Assembly (NCBI RefSeq): GCF_004151485.1
Contig: NZ_SBFF01000019.1
Coordinates: 1-32,459, forward strand
Length of the DNA stretch: 32,459 bases
From: Sphingosinicella sp. CPCC 101087
Lineage (GTDB): Bacteria; Pseudomonadota; Alphaproteobacteria; Sphingomonadales; Sphingomonadaceae
Direction: 5' to 3'
Numbering within the stretch: the first letter of the stretch is position 1; each line of letters begins with the position of its first letter. The translations under genes and the position numbers were made by a program. Below, one piece after another: positions 8,513 through 16,196 of the stretch. The notes beneath the pieces are model-generated. The model saw only the letters and a list, made by a program, of their open reading frames with translations. It had not been told where the DNA came from and did not search any database.

Positions 8513-11500
8513 CTAGAACCTGACGGTCGCTCCGGCGAAGAAGCGGATGCCGAGGGGATCGTAGGTGCTTGGGAAGGTGTTCAGCTGCTCTTGCGAGCTG
8601 CCGATGAGCGTCTGCTTGTTGTCGGTGAGGTTGATGACGCCGCCGAACACGGTCAGCCGCTCCTCTATGTCCCAGGCGAGCGACAGGTCGAAATAATGCT
8701 CCGGATGGATCACCGGGACGGCCAGGTCGTCCGGCGAAAGGAGACCGCGGGTCACCCGGTCGTCCGTCACCTCGCCGACATAGCGGTAGCGCAGGCTCGC
8801 CGTGAACTCCTCGATCTCCAGGGTCGCACGGGCGGTGCCCTTCCATTCCGGCAGCGGCTCGCCGCAGGTCAGCCCGAATGCGCCGGCGCAGCGATTGACG
8901 AGATCCGGCACGTCGACGACGGGGTTGCGGTCGAACGTGTTCAGCCAGTTCAGGGAGCCTGCCAGGGTGAGGCTGCTCTCGGCGCCGAACAGCGAGCTCA
9001 CGTCCATCGAATAAGCGACGCCGACGTCGATGCCGTCGGTCTTGATCGATCCGATGTTGGCGAAGGGGGCGCTGATACCGCCCGGGCTGCCGATCGTGCC
9101 GTCGGGGAGGCGTTCGATCGACTGGCAGTAGAAGCTGTCGATGTCCTGGAACTGGTTGTAGCAGAGGTCGAGCACCACGTTGAGTGGTGCGCGAAAAATG
9201 GCGTCCTTGATGTCGATATTGTAATAGTCGACGGTGACGGCGAGACCCCGCGTCGGTCGGATTACGGCGCCCAGCGTGAAGGTATCGGTCGTCTCCTCCT
9301 CGAGGTCCGGATTGCCGCCGACGATGCCGGTCATCTGGAAGCTCGGCTGGATTCCGGTGTTGCCGACGGCGTCCGCCGGAACGCCGGTCGCGATGCAAAG
9401 GTCCCGGATCGGGCCGGGGTTCGCCGCCGAGGCGAGTGCGCACGGATCCGTCGCAGCCTCGGAGACCGTGCTCTCGGAGCGATAGAGCTCGTCGACGCTC
9501 GGGGCCCGCACCGCGCGCTGGTATTGGCCGCGAATCATGACTTGCGGAATGATCTGCCAGGTAGCGCCGCCGCCATAGGTCCACACGCCGTTCACATTCG
9601 GGAGAGAATAATCGGAGTAGCGGAAGGCGCCGTTCAGCTCGAAGCCGTCGAACACCGGCACGCGGACCTCGCCGAAGACTTCCTTGACGTTATACTCGCC
9701 TCCGGAAATCTCGCCGACGTCGCCGAAGCCGCCCTGTGACGGAACGAAAAGGGCATAGACGTCACGCCATTCGACACCGGCGGCGAAGCCCACCGGTCCC
9801 GCGGGCAGCTGCATGAGGTTGCCCGACACATAGGCGGTGGCGACCTGCATCTCCGCGTCTTCGCTGCTGCTCGAGCGCGTCGTGATGAAATCCAGCCCCT
9901 CCTGGGAGATATTGGGGCCGAAGATGTTCAGCGGCACGCAGCCATTGGCCTGGTTCTCGCACACCAGCTCCCCGCCGCCGGAAACGCCCGCGAACGGGAA
10001 CGGGCTGGTCTCCCCGGTCGCCGGATTGCGGAAGACCGTGGTCACGCCCTGCGTGAACGCCGCCGAGAGGATATTGCCTTCGGACTGGGTGTTGTTGCTG
10101 GTCTTCGCGAACGAATAATAAGCGTCATATTTGAGGTCGGTCAGGAAACTCTCGCTGACGGATCCGATATCCCCGCGAAGACCGGTCACGATGCGCCAGG
10201 CATCGCGCTCGAACGTCACGTCGCGAGTGCCGCCCTCGGAGATGCGCCGTCCAATGCTGAGGTTGGTGAATCCATCGCCTTGGGTGGCCGCGTCCGCTTC
10301 GGTCTCGTCGAGCGCGCGAAGCAGGTTCTGCACCCCTGCCGGAAGGAAGGGGCTGTTCACCTGAAAGCGATAGCTGCCGCTGATCGGCGTCGCCGCCCGC
10401 TTGGTCTGGACGACGTTGTTCGTGAAGACCCCTTCGACATAGAGTTCGGCGCCGGGCGAGATCTCGTAATTGGCCATTCCGCCGAAGATCCGCCGCTCCT
10501 GCGGAAGCTGCAGATAGTTTTCGGGGTTGAAGTTGTAGCGGTCGCCCGGCACGACGAAACGGCTGACCTGCGTTCCCGTCGCGTCGAACTTGAACCCATT
10601 GGCGTCGATCCCCGTGAGGCCCAACGCGCCGAGCGCGGCCTGCACCTGGGGACGGGCCGCCAGCGCAGCACCGAGCGGAAGGCCGGCGAAGCGTCCGTTC
10701 GGAATTCCGGCGCTGCCGCCGCAAGCGAGCGCGGGCTCGCCGTTGATGATCGTGTCTTCGAGGAAGCATTCCGACTGCTCCCGGGCGCCGGCCAGCGTGG
10801 GCTTCCGTTCGAAATAATTCACATAGAAGGTGGCGTTGCCGCGGCCCTCCGCGAAATTGCTCCCGACGATGAGATCGAGGTTCGCCTTTGCCGCGTCGCC
10901 CCGCGCGGTGATGTCATATTGGGCGGTGGCTTCGACGCCTTCGAAATCGTCCTTGAGGATGAAGTTGACCACGCCGCTGACGGCGTCTGATCCGTAGACC
11001 GCCGAAGATCCGCCGGTGATCAGTTCGACCCGGTCGACGAGGGCCGTCGGGATGGTGTTCAGGTCCGTCACCTGCCGCGCATCGAAGAAGATGTAGCGGC
11101 GCCCGTTCACCAGGATCAGGTTGCGCTGCTCGCCCAGGCCGCGCAGATTCACGGTCGCGACCCCGCTGCTCTCGTTGTTGGTGAAGCCGGACTCGCCCGG
11201 CACGACCTGCGGAAGGGTGTTGAGCAGATTCTCAGCCGTCGCCGAACTCGTGAGGCTGAATTCCTCGGACGAAATCTGGGATATCGGATTGGGCGCCGTC
11301 AGCGCCTGGGAGGCGATCCTCGATCCGGTGACGACGATCGCGTCTCCGGCCTGCGGCTCGCTGCCGTCCGCGCCGACAGGGTCGGTCCGGGCTTCATCAT
11401 CGAGCGAAGCCGGCGCCTGCTCTCCTTCGGGCGGCGCCACCTGAGCGTAGACCGGCGTCACCGTTACGACCAGCACCAACGTCGAGGCGACCCCCGCCAG

Positions 11501-11533
11501 CAGATGCGTGCGCAGCTTCTTCGCGTTCGTCAT
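8513..11533 (-). CDS. TonB-dependent outer-membrane receptor (region C)
   Basis: Outer-membrane active transporter of 1006 residues. The ATG at 11533 is chosen because GGGGA precedes it by about 6 nt and a signal peptide follows directly (KKLRTHLLAGVASTLVLVV, cleavage near VYA-QV). The frame extends upstream to 11692 but that part has no signal-like character. A TonB-box-like DAIVVTGSRI is followed by the plug domain (ENLLNTLPQV, NLRGLGEQRNLILVNGRRY, DRVELITGGSSAVYGSDAVS) and a 22-strand-type barrel ending GIRFFAGATVRF with a C-terminal Phe. Its size and plug motifs match the large sphingomonad/Caulobacter receptors that import peptides, sugars or other non-siderophore ligands. It lies divergent from the marR gene. 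A peptide-like ligand is inferred from the locus only. Confidence 0.95.
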   Translation of the reverse strand: MTNAKKLRTHLLAGVASTLVLVVTVTPVYAQVAPPEGEQAPASLDDEARTDPVGADGSEPQAGDAIVVTGSRIASQALTAPNPISQISSEEFSLTSSATAENLLNTLPQVVPGESGFTNNESSGVATVNLRGLGEQRNLILVNGRRYIFFDARQVTDLNTIPTALVDRVELITGGSSAVYGSDAVSGVVNFILKDDFEGVEATAQYDITARGDAAKANLDLIVGSNFAEGRGNATFYVNYFERKPTLAGAREQSECFLEDTIINGEPALACGGSAGIPNGRFAGLPLGAALAARPQVQAALGALGLTGIDANGFKFDATGTQVSRFVVPGDRYNFNPENYLQLPQERRIFGGMANYEISPGAELYVEGVFTNNVVQTKRAATPISGSYRFQVNSPFLPAGVQNLLRALDETEADAATQGDGFTNLSIGRRISEGGTRDVTFERDAWRIVTGLRGDIGSVSESFLTDLKYDAYYSFAKTSNNTQSEGNILSAAFTQGVTTVFRNPATGETSPFPFAGVSGGGELVCENQANGCVPLNIFGPNISQEGLDFITTRSSSSEDAEMQVATAYVSGNLMQLPAGPVGFAAGVEWRDVYALFVPSQGGFGDVGEISGGEYNVKEVFGEVRVPVFDGFELNGAFRYSDYSLPNVNGVWTYGGGATWQIIPQVMIRGQYQRAVRAPSVDELYRSESTVSEAATDPCALASAANPGPIRDLCIATGVPADAVGNTGIQPSFQMTGIVGGNPDLEEETTDTFTLGAVIRPTRGLAVTVDYYNIDIKDAIFRAPLNVVLDLCYNQFQDIDSFYCQSIERLPDGTIGSPGGISAPFANIGSIKTDGIDVGVAYSMDVSSLFGAESSLTLAGSLNWLNTFDRNPVVDVPDLVNRCAGAFGLTCGEPLPEWKGTARATLEIEEFTASLRYRYVGEVTDDRVTRGLLSPDDLAVPVIHPEHYFDLSLAWDIEERLTVFGGVINLTDNKQTLIGSSQEQLNTFPSTYDPLGIRFFAGATVRF

Positions 11534-11946
11534 GTCTATCCCCTTGAGGCGCGCGTACGCGCATGGCTTGTTTCCCTGCCCAATGTGCTGTTCTGGTTTT
11601 TCGATTGGCCCTGCATGGCGGTTCGGGCGCAGCGAACTGCAGTGGCCGAGGGATGGCGATCCGGCCGGCGCCCGCGCCCGCTCCTGCCCCATAATCCTGG
11701 AGCCGCCGGTCTCGCGTAACGAGGATCATGTGGACATGCCCTCCCAGCCGTCGGAGAGCGCCCGGCAAAGCGGCGCTCAAGATGGTTTAAGTATATACTA
11801 TATGAGATAGGGCGCAAGAAGATTCTTGAAGCTTGAAGTTTCTATGCGCTCTGGGCGACAGGCCGGCTTGCGCACCAGTTGCTAAGGGTGTCTTTCCCTT
11901 TAAGTGGCAAATTAACTGGCGAAGAGTTTCGCTCAGGGGAGTGAAG
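11534..11946. other. Divergent intergenic region TBDR / marR (413 bp)
   Basis: This region holds the TBDR promoter and leader, and the marR promoter. An AT-rich segment at 11780-11835 stands out from the GC-rich surroundings and contains the palindrome AGTATATACT (11790-11799). The 250 bp between that segment and the TBDR start would make a long 5' leader; I see no recognisable riboswitch in it. Confidence 0.5.
11790..11817 (-). promoter_or_regulatory. Candidate TBDR promoter with embedded AT-rich dyad
   Basis: On the minus strand TTGCGC (11817-11812) and TATACT (11795-11790) are 16 bp apart, a plausible sigma70 promoter for the TBDR. The -10 lies inside the perfect palindrome AGTATATACT (11790-11799). 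The core TTTAAGTATATA (11786-11797) matches 10 of 12 positions of the core of the 22-bp dyad at 19358, though the flanks match poorly. It may be a diverged operator of the same regulator. Confidence 0.4.
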
Positions 11947-12453
11947 ATGGACGAGTTACGATCGGAATCTTACGTGCTTGCCGAAAAACATTATGATGCC
12001 GTCTCCGAACCGGCGGCGGTGCGCTTGTGGCTGCGGCTGCTCACCTGCTCCCTCACGATCGAGAAGCGTCTGCGACGCCGTCTCGCGGACGAGTTCAGTA
12101 CCACTTTACCCCGATTCGACGTGCTCGCCGCACTGGACCGCCGTGCTGCCGGCATGACGATGGGCGAGCTCTCGAAGGCGCTTCTGGTGTCCGGCGGCAA
12201 TCTGACAGCGCTCGTCAGGCAGCTGGAACGCCAGGGCTATCTGCAGATGGAACGCGATCCACAAGATCGCCGCTCCTGGCTGGTGAGGATCACGCGTTCC
12301 GGACGGAAGCATTTCAAGGAGGTTGCGGCCGAGCATCATCATTGGGTCGCCGGCATGTTCGCCGGGATGTCGGCCGATCACAGCAACAAGCTCTACGAGC
12401 TGCTTGCGGAACTCAAGGATTCGCTGGCCGCCAATTCGCGGGAACATCCGTGA
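11947..12453 (+). CDS. MarR family transcriptional regulator
   Basis: Winged-helix DNA-binding protein of 168 residues, the usual MarR length. After an N-terminal dimerisation helix it reads TLPRFDVLAALDRR, then the recognition-helix region MTMGELSKALLVSGGNLTALVRQLERQGYL and the wing with the family motif DPQDRRSWLVRIT. A C-terminal helical dimerisation segment follows. The ATG at 11947 is preceded by AGGGGAGTGAAG. Its stop overlaps the GTG start of the CDGSH-bicupin gene (GTGA), so the two form an operon. It is the only dedicated regulator in region C and therefore the best candidate to bind the 22-bp dyads at 14742, 19358 and 22089. MarR proteins usually repress and are released by small ligands; that is family knowledge, not shown here. 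Confidence 0.93.
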   Translation: MDELRSESYVLAEKHYDAVSEPAAVRLWLRLLTCSLTIEKRLRRRLADEFSTTLPRFDVLAALDRRAAGMTMGELSKALLVSGGNLTALVRQLERQGYLQMERDPQDRRSWLVRITRSGRKHFKEVAAEHHHWVAGMFAGMSADHSNKLYELLAELKDSLAANSREHP

Positions 12454-13520
12454 CGGACGATGGCTCCCGAGCGGGCGTGACGGCCAGCCCGAGGCCCTAT
12501 TATTGCGAGCTCAGGCGCGGACGGCCGATCGCCTGGTGCCGCTGCGGCCGGTCGCAGCGACAGCCCTTCTGCGACGGACGCTCGCACCAGGGTACGGGTT
12601 TCGAGCCGCTCATTTACCGCCCGCAGGAGGCCTGGGAGGAAGTGCTGCTTTGCGGGTGCAAGCGCACGGGAACACCGCCCTTCTGCGACGGCACGCACAA
12701 CAACCTGCCCGGCGGCTACCGTGCCGACGCGCGAAGCGAGGACGTGCGGAACGGACTTCGGAGGGCGCAAGCGGACGATCGCGGGATCGCCAGGCTCGAT
12801 GGCCGCTGCTACGTCGTGAGTCCCGCACCGACGGCGGACAGTCGCGGAGCACCGTTCCGGATCCGCAAGCTCATCGGCCGCTCGCTCGGCGCCGAGCATC
12901 AGTCACTGTTCGAGCTCGAGGCTGGGTCAGGCACCACACCGTCCTTCGGCGCCGGATCGGCGGACGTGATCCTGTTCGTGGCGCGGGGCTCTGCGACCAT
13001 CGAGATTTCGGGACGCACGTTCGAGGTTCGCGAGCGGGACGGGCTGCACGTGCGTCCCGGCGAGTGGTTCCGGGCCGCGAGTCAGACCTGTTCCAGACTG
13101 TTCGTTTCGACCCTACCGGCGGCCGAGTCGCTCACGCCCGCCCTTTCCTCCGCGGCAGATTTCGACGACCGCTTTCCGGACCGGGTGAGAGGCGTCGACG
13201 AAGCGATCCGCTCCGAAATGGGGCCGCGCTATTTTCAGATGCTGGTGGACAGCGCCGTGGGCCTCCGAGGCGCCGCTCAGTTCATCGGCCACATCCCTCC
13301 CTCGCGCGCCGAGATGCATCGCCACCTCTACGAGGAGGCGCTGATGGTGCTCTCCGGCCGAGGCATCCTCTGGAACGAGGAGAGCCGCGCCGACGTGAGA
13401 GCCGGCGATGTGATCTTTCTGCCTCGCAAGCACGCCCATTCGCTGGAATGCACCGATACCGACGGAATGGACGTCGCGGGAATCATCTATCCCGGAGATA
13501 ATCCGAGCCTAAATTATTAG
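12450..13520 (+). CDS. CDGSH iron-sulfur / bicupin fusion protein
   Basis: A 356-residue fusion. Two CDGSH-type Fe-S motifs come first: WCRCGRSQRQPFCDGRSH (Cys30, 32, 41, His46) and LCGCKRTGTPPFCDGTH (Cys68, 70, 79, His83). The second has the canonical Cys-to-His spacing of 4. The first has an extra Arg (CDGRSH), giving a spacing of 5. Two cupin domains follow. The first (about 150-225) lacks metal-binding His. The second has the full set, HRHLYEEALMVLSG (His290, His292, Glu296) and PRKHAHS (His330), so one metal site is expected. The GTG at 12450 overlaps the marR stop and has GGGAA upstream. A metal-dependent oxygenase or a redox sensor are both possible; neither is shown. The gene ends in a shared hairpin. 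Confidence 0.85.
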   Translation: MTDDGSRAGVTASPRPYYCELRRGRPIAWCRCGRSQRQPFCDGRSHQGTGFEPLIYRPQEAWEEVLLCGCKRTGTPPFCDGTHNNLPGGYRADARSEDVRNGLRRAQADDRGIARLDGRCYVVSPAPTADSRGAPFRIRKLIGRSLGAEHQSLFELEAGSGTTPSFGAGSADVILFVARGSATIEISGRTFEVRERDGLHVRPGEWFRAASQTCSRLFVSTLPAAESLTPALSSAADFDDRFPDRVRGVDEAIRSEMGPRYFQMLVDSAVGLRGAAQFIGHIPPSRAEMHRHLYEEALMVLSGRGILWNEESRADVRAGDVIFLPRKHAHSLECTDTDGMDVAGIIYPGDNPSLNY

Positions 13521-13536
13521 GGCCTTCGGGCTCTAA
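13517..13536. terminator. Bidirectional UUCG-type hairpin spanning two stop codons
   Basis: TTAGGGCC, loop TTCG, GGCTCTAA: an 8-bp stem (one G-T pair) on a stable UUCG tetraloop. It includes the TAG stop of the CDGSH-bicupin gene (13518-13520) and the TAG stop of the convergent PLP-enzyme gene (13535-13533). Confidence 0.65.
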
Positions 13537-14726
13537 GCGAGCAGTTCCCGGTTCGCCCGCAGGGCCTCGATCAGCCGATCCACGTCGCTCCTGTCGTTGT
13601 ACAGGTGAAAGCCGGCCCTGACGTTGCCATCGCGGTACGAGGTGACCACGTTCCGCTCGATCAGCCTGGTGACGAGCGCCACGGCATCACGCGCCTCGAG
13701 AGTCAGCATCGGACCGCGTGAGCTGTCCTCCACCGGCGTCGCGACGGGAAAGCCTTCCGCAATGAAGCGATCGAGCGCGTAGCGCGTGAGGGCGCTTATC
13801 CGTGCCGCAATGGCCTCGATGCCATATTCCAGGATGATGCCAAGGCCGGCATCGGCCGCGTAGCAGCTCGGAACCGGCGGCGTGCCGGCTTCGAAGCGGC
13901 TGGCGGTATGGCTCGGATCGTTCGCGAAGATGTTCATGGCGCCGATGTCGTCCTGCGCGAACCAACCGGACGCGGTTGGGACGAGATCGGGGATCAACTC
14001 GCGGCGGACGTACAGAAAGCCGATTCCCGCCGTCCCCAACAGATACTTGAACATCCCGCCGACCGCGAAGTCCACGCCGAGCTCCTTCACGTCGATCACC
14101 TCGGCTCCGGCGGACTGGAAGCAGTCAAGGATCACATACGCCCCATGGTCATGCGCCACTTCGACGATGGACCGGATGCTCCCGTTCGAAAATTTGCCCC
14201 CATGCCGATAGCAGACGTGGGAAAGGACGACGATTCGCGTGCGCTCGTCGATCCTATCGGCAAAATGCTCAGGTGGGATCAGTCCCGACTCGTCTTCCGC
14301 CACGTGCTCGACGACGGCTCCGCGACGCGCCTGCGCATGCCAGATCTGACCGCTGGTCGGGAATTCGTAATTGCTTACGAGAATCCTGTCGCGCCCACCG
14401 GAAAAATCGAGCGCCGACGCAAGCGCGTTGATTCCCGCTGAGGCCGAGGCCGTTACCGCGATTTCGTCTCTTTGGGCCCCAAGCAACCGGGCAACCTTGT
14501 CGCGCACCCTCCCCGCCCGATCCACCCAGAGGTCCCAATCAGCCCCGACCTTCACCCGATGATCCATATACTCTTCAAGCGAAGCTCGGACCGTGTCGCC
14601 CAACAGGCCGTAGGAGCCGCTATTGATGTAAGCGAGCCGTTCGAGCGTGGGAAATCGACGGCGTGCGTCCTGCAGCCCGTCAATTTGAATCGAACTTTGC
14701 TCGCAGGCGGATTCGAGGCTGGACAT
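13533..14726 (-). CDS. Class V aminotransferase-fold PLP enzyme
   Basis: Cytosolic PLP-dependent enzyme of 397 residues (fold-type I, aminotransferase class V). The N-terminus YINSGSYGLLG is typical of the class. The cofactor-anchoring block is YVILDCFQSAGAEVIDV (Asp201, Gln204), and the Schiff-base lysine is K227 in VGGMFKYLLGTAGIGFLYV. This class includes kynureninase, isopenicillin N epimerase-like proteins, cysteine/selenocysteine lyases and ergothionase-type C-S lyases. The sequence alone does not tell me which reaction. The ATG is at 14726, only 15 bp from the 22-bp dyad at 14742-14763, so it is probably co-regulated with the divergent amidohydrolases. No signal peptide, so it would act on a product after uptake. 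Confidence 0.88.
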   Translation of the reverse strand: MSSLESACEQSSIQIDGLQDARRRFPTLERLAYINSGSYGLLGDTVRASLEEYMDHRVKVGADWDLWVDRAGRVRDKVARLLGAQRDEIAVTASASAGINALASALDFSGGRDRILVSNYEFPTSGQIWHAQARRGAVVEHVAEDESGLIPPEHFADRIDERTRIVVLSHVCYRHGGKFSNGSIRSIVEVAHDHGAYVILDCFQSAGAEVIDVKELGVDFAVGGMFKYLLGTAGIGFLYVRRELIPDLVPTASGWFAQDDIGAMNIFANDPSHTASRFEAGTPPVPSCYAADAGLGIILEYGIEAIAARISALTRYALDRFIAEGFPVATPVEDSSRGPMLTLEARDAVALVTRLIERNVVTSYRDGNVRAGFHLYNDRSDVDRLIEALRANRELLA

Positions 14727-14741
14727 CCTGCATTTAATAGA

Positions 14742-14763
14742 ATTACTTTAGGCTTATAGCAAT
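14742..14763. promoter_or_regulatory. 22-bp operator-like dyad, copy 1 (divergent PLP enzyme / amidohydrolase)
   Basis: Arms ATTACTTTA and TATAGCAAT separated by 4 bp. Read on the minus strand it differs at a single base from the copy at 22089-22110 and at four from the one at 19358-19379. It sits in the 70-76 bp gap between the divergent starts at 14726 and 14803, so one bound regulator could control both units. Size and symmetry fit a MarR dimer site. Confidence 0.75.
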
Positions 14764-14802
14764 AGGGCTGCAGACCGCGACAGCCTCAACGGGGGAATGA
14801 AG

Positions 14803-16191
14803 ATGCGCCTGTCCAAGTTTCTGGCCTTCTCCGTCTGCGCCGCCCTCGCTTTGGCGGCGCCCGGCGTGGCGCAGCGAAACGTCGAACCCGGACAGCCGGC
14901 CCATCCCACTGCGCGAACGGCCCTGCCGACCATAATCCACGCGGGACACCTCATGACGGAACCTGGTGCGCAGGTCATGGTCAACGCCACGCTCGTGGCG
15001 ATGGATGGAAAGGTCCACTCCGTCCATGAGGGTTTCAGGAACGCGGCCGAGCTCGGATTGCCGCCCGATACGCGACTGGTCGACCTGTCGTCCAAATATG
15101 TCCTGCCCGGCTTCATGGATCTTCATGTTCACATAACGAGCGGTGGGATCGCGGCTCGCGGGTCCAGCCTGCGAATGCAGCAGGAAGACGCCTTCTTCGC
15201 CTTGAACGGCTATACCAATGCGCTGGCAACGCTGATGGCGGGCTTCACCACCATCCGCGATCTCGGCGCGCCCAATGCCGCCATCTTCTCGCTGCGCGAC
15301 GCGATCAAATACGGCGTGGTGCCCGGCCCCAACATCATCGCCGCCGGCGAGGGGATCAGCCCCACGAACGGACATGGCGACTCCCACGGGCTGAGGCGCG
15401 CCTTTCTCGACGCGGAGTCGCATGACAATGTCTGCGACGGTGCCGACGACTGCCGCCGCGCGACGCGCGCGGCCATCAAATATGGCGCCGATGTGATCAA
15501 GGTGCACGTGACCGGCGGAGTTCTGGATCCTTCGGATGCGGGCACCGAGCAGCAGTTCACGGACGAGGAGCTCAGGGCGATCGTCGAGGCGGGCCATTCG
15601 ATGGGACGCCGGGTCACCACGCATGCGCACGGCAAAGGCGGAATCGATGCCGCGGTCAGAGCGGGCTACGATTCTATCGAGCACGCCATGTGGGCGGACG
15701 AGGAAAGCCTCAGGCTGATGAGGCAGCATGGAACCTATCTCATTCCCACGGTGTGGCCGATCACATGGGTGGGCGACACTCCCGAGAAGGTGCTGCGTGG
15801 GCCGATGAGGGACATCAATCCGGTGTCTCTGGGCAAACTTCTGAGGCTGGGAGACCAGCCCAAGCGGCTCGTGCGTATGGCGATCCGGATCGGGACGCCG
15901 ATCGCTCTGGGCACCGACAGCGGCATTTCGCCGCACGGTACGAATGCGCAGGAAATGGTGGAATATGTCGAGGCGGGCATGACCCCGGTCGAGGCGCTGA
16001 GGACCGCTACCGTGAACGCCGCGGACGCGGCCGGCCTGCAGGATCGCGGCAAACTGGCGCCGGGCATGGCGGCGGACATCATCGCCCTGGACGGAGATCC
16101 TACCGCCGACATCAATGCCGTTTCGAGCGTCAGCTTCGTCATGCGCGACGGCATCGTCTTCAAGCGCGACGGCGCGGAAGTGAAGGAGTGA
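14803..16191 (+). CDS. Exported metal-dependent amidohydrolase, imidazolonepropionase/prolidase-like (1)
   Basis: Periplasmic amidohydrolase, 462 residues. A signal peptide (RLSKFLAFSVCAALALAAPGVAQ) is followed by a TIM-barrel hydrolase with a complete binuclear metal site: DLHVH (His108, His110), the bridging lysine K233 in VIKVHVTGG, His274 in VTTHAHG, His294 in SIEHAMWAD and Asp372 in ALGTDSG. This set is that of the Xaa-Pro/Xaa-Arg/Lys dipeptidases (Sgx9260/Cc2672 group) often annotated as imidazolonepropionase-like. It likely hydrolyses a dipeptide or N-acyl amino acid. ATG 14803 is preferred, with GGGGGA 6 nt upstream; ATG 14797 is possible. It heads an operon with a second amidohydrolase 5 nt downstream and carries the 22-bp dyad upstream. 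Confidence 0.92.
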   Translation: MRLSKFLAFSVCAALALAAPGVAQRNVEPGQPAHPTARTALPTIIHAGHLMTEPGAQVMVNATLVAMDGKVHSVHEGFRNAAELGLPPDTRLVDLSSKYVLPGFMDLHVHITSGGIAARGSSLRMQQEDAFFALNGYTNALATLMAGFTTIRDLGAPNAAIFSLRDAIKYGVVPGPNIIAAGEGISPTNGHGDSHGLRRAFLDAESHDNVCDGADDCRRATRAAIKYGADVIKVHVTGGVLDPSDAGTEQQFTDEELRAIVEAGHSMGRRVTTHAHGKGGIDAAVRAGYDSIEHAMWADEESLRLMRQHGTYLIPTVWPITWVGDTPEKVLRGPMRDINPVSLGKLLRLGDQPKRLVRMAIRIGTPIALGTDSGISPHGTNAQEMVEYVEAGMTPVEALRTATVNAADAAGLQDRGKLAPGMAADIIALDGDPTADINAVSSVSFVMRDGIVFKRDGAEVKE

Positions 16192-16196
16192 CACTG

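Noticed and set aside
13533-16191. Ergothioneine or kynurenine degradation as the pathway of region C
   Set aside because: The PLP enzyme class fits loosely, but no dedicated partner genes (for example kynurenine formamidase or thiolurocanate-type hydratase) are visible.
14743-16194. 483-codon minus-strand open frame opposite amidohydrolase 1
   Set aside because: The plus strand has a signal peptide and a full metal site; the antisense frame has no domain.
15690-16196. In-frame upstream extension of amidohydrolase 2
   Set aside because: It overlaps amidohydrolase 1, and a signal peptide begins exactly at ATG 16197 with a ribosome site, so the extension is not coding.
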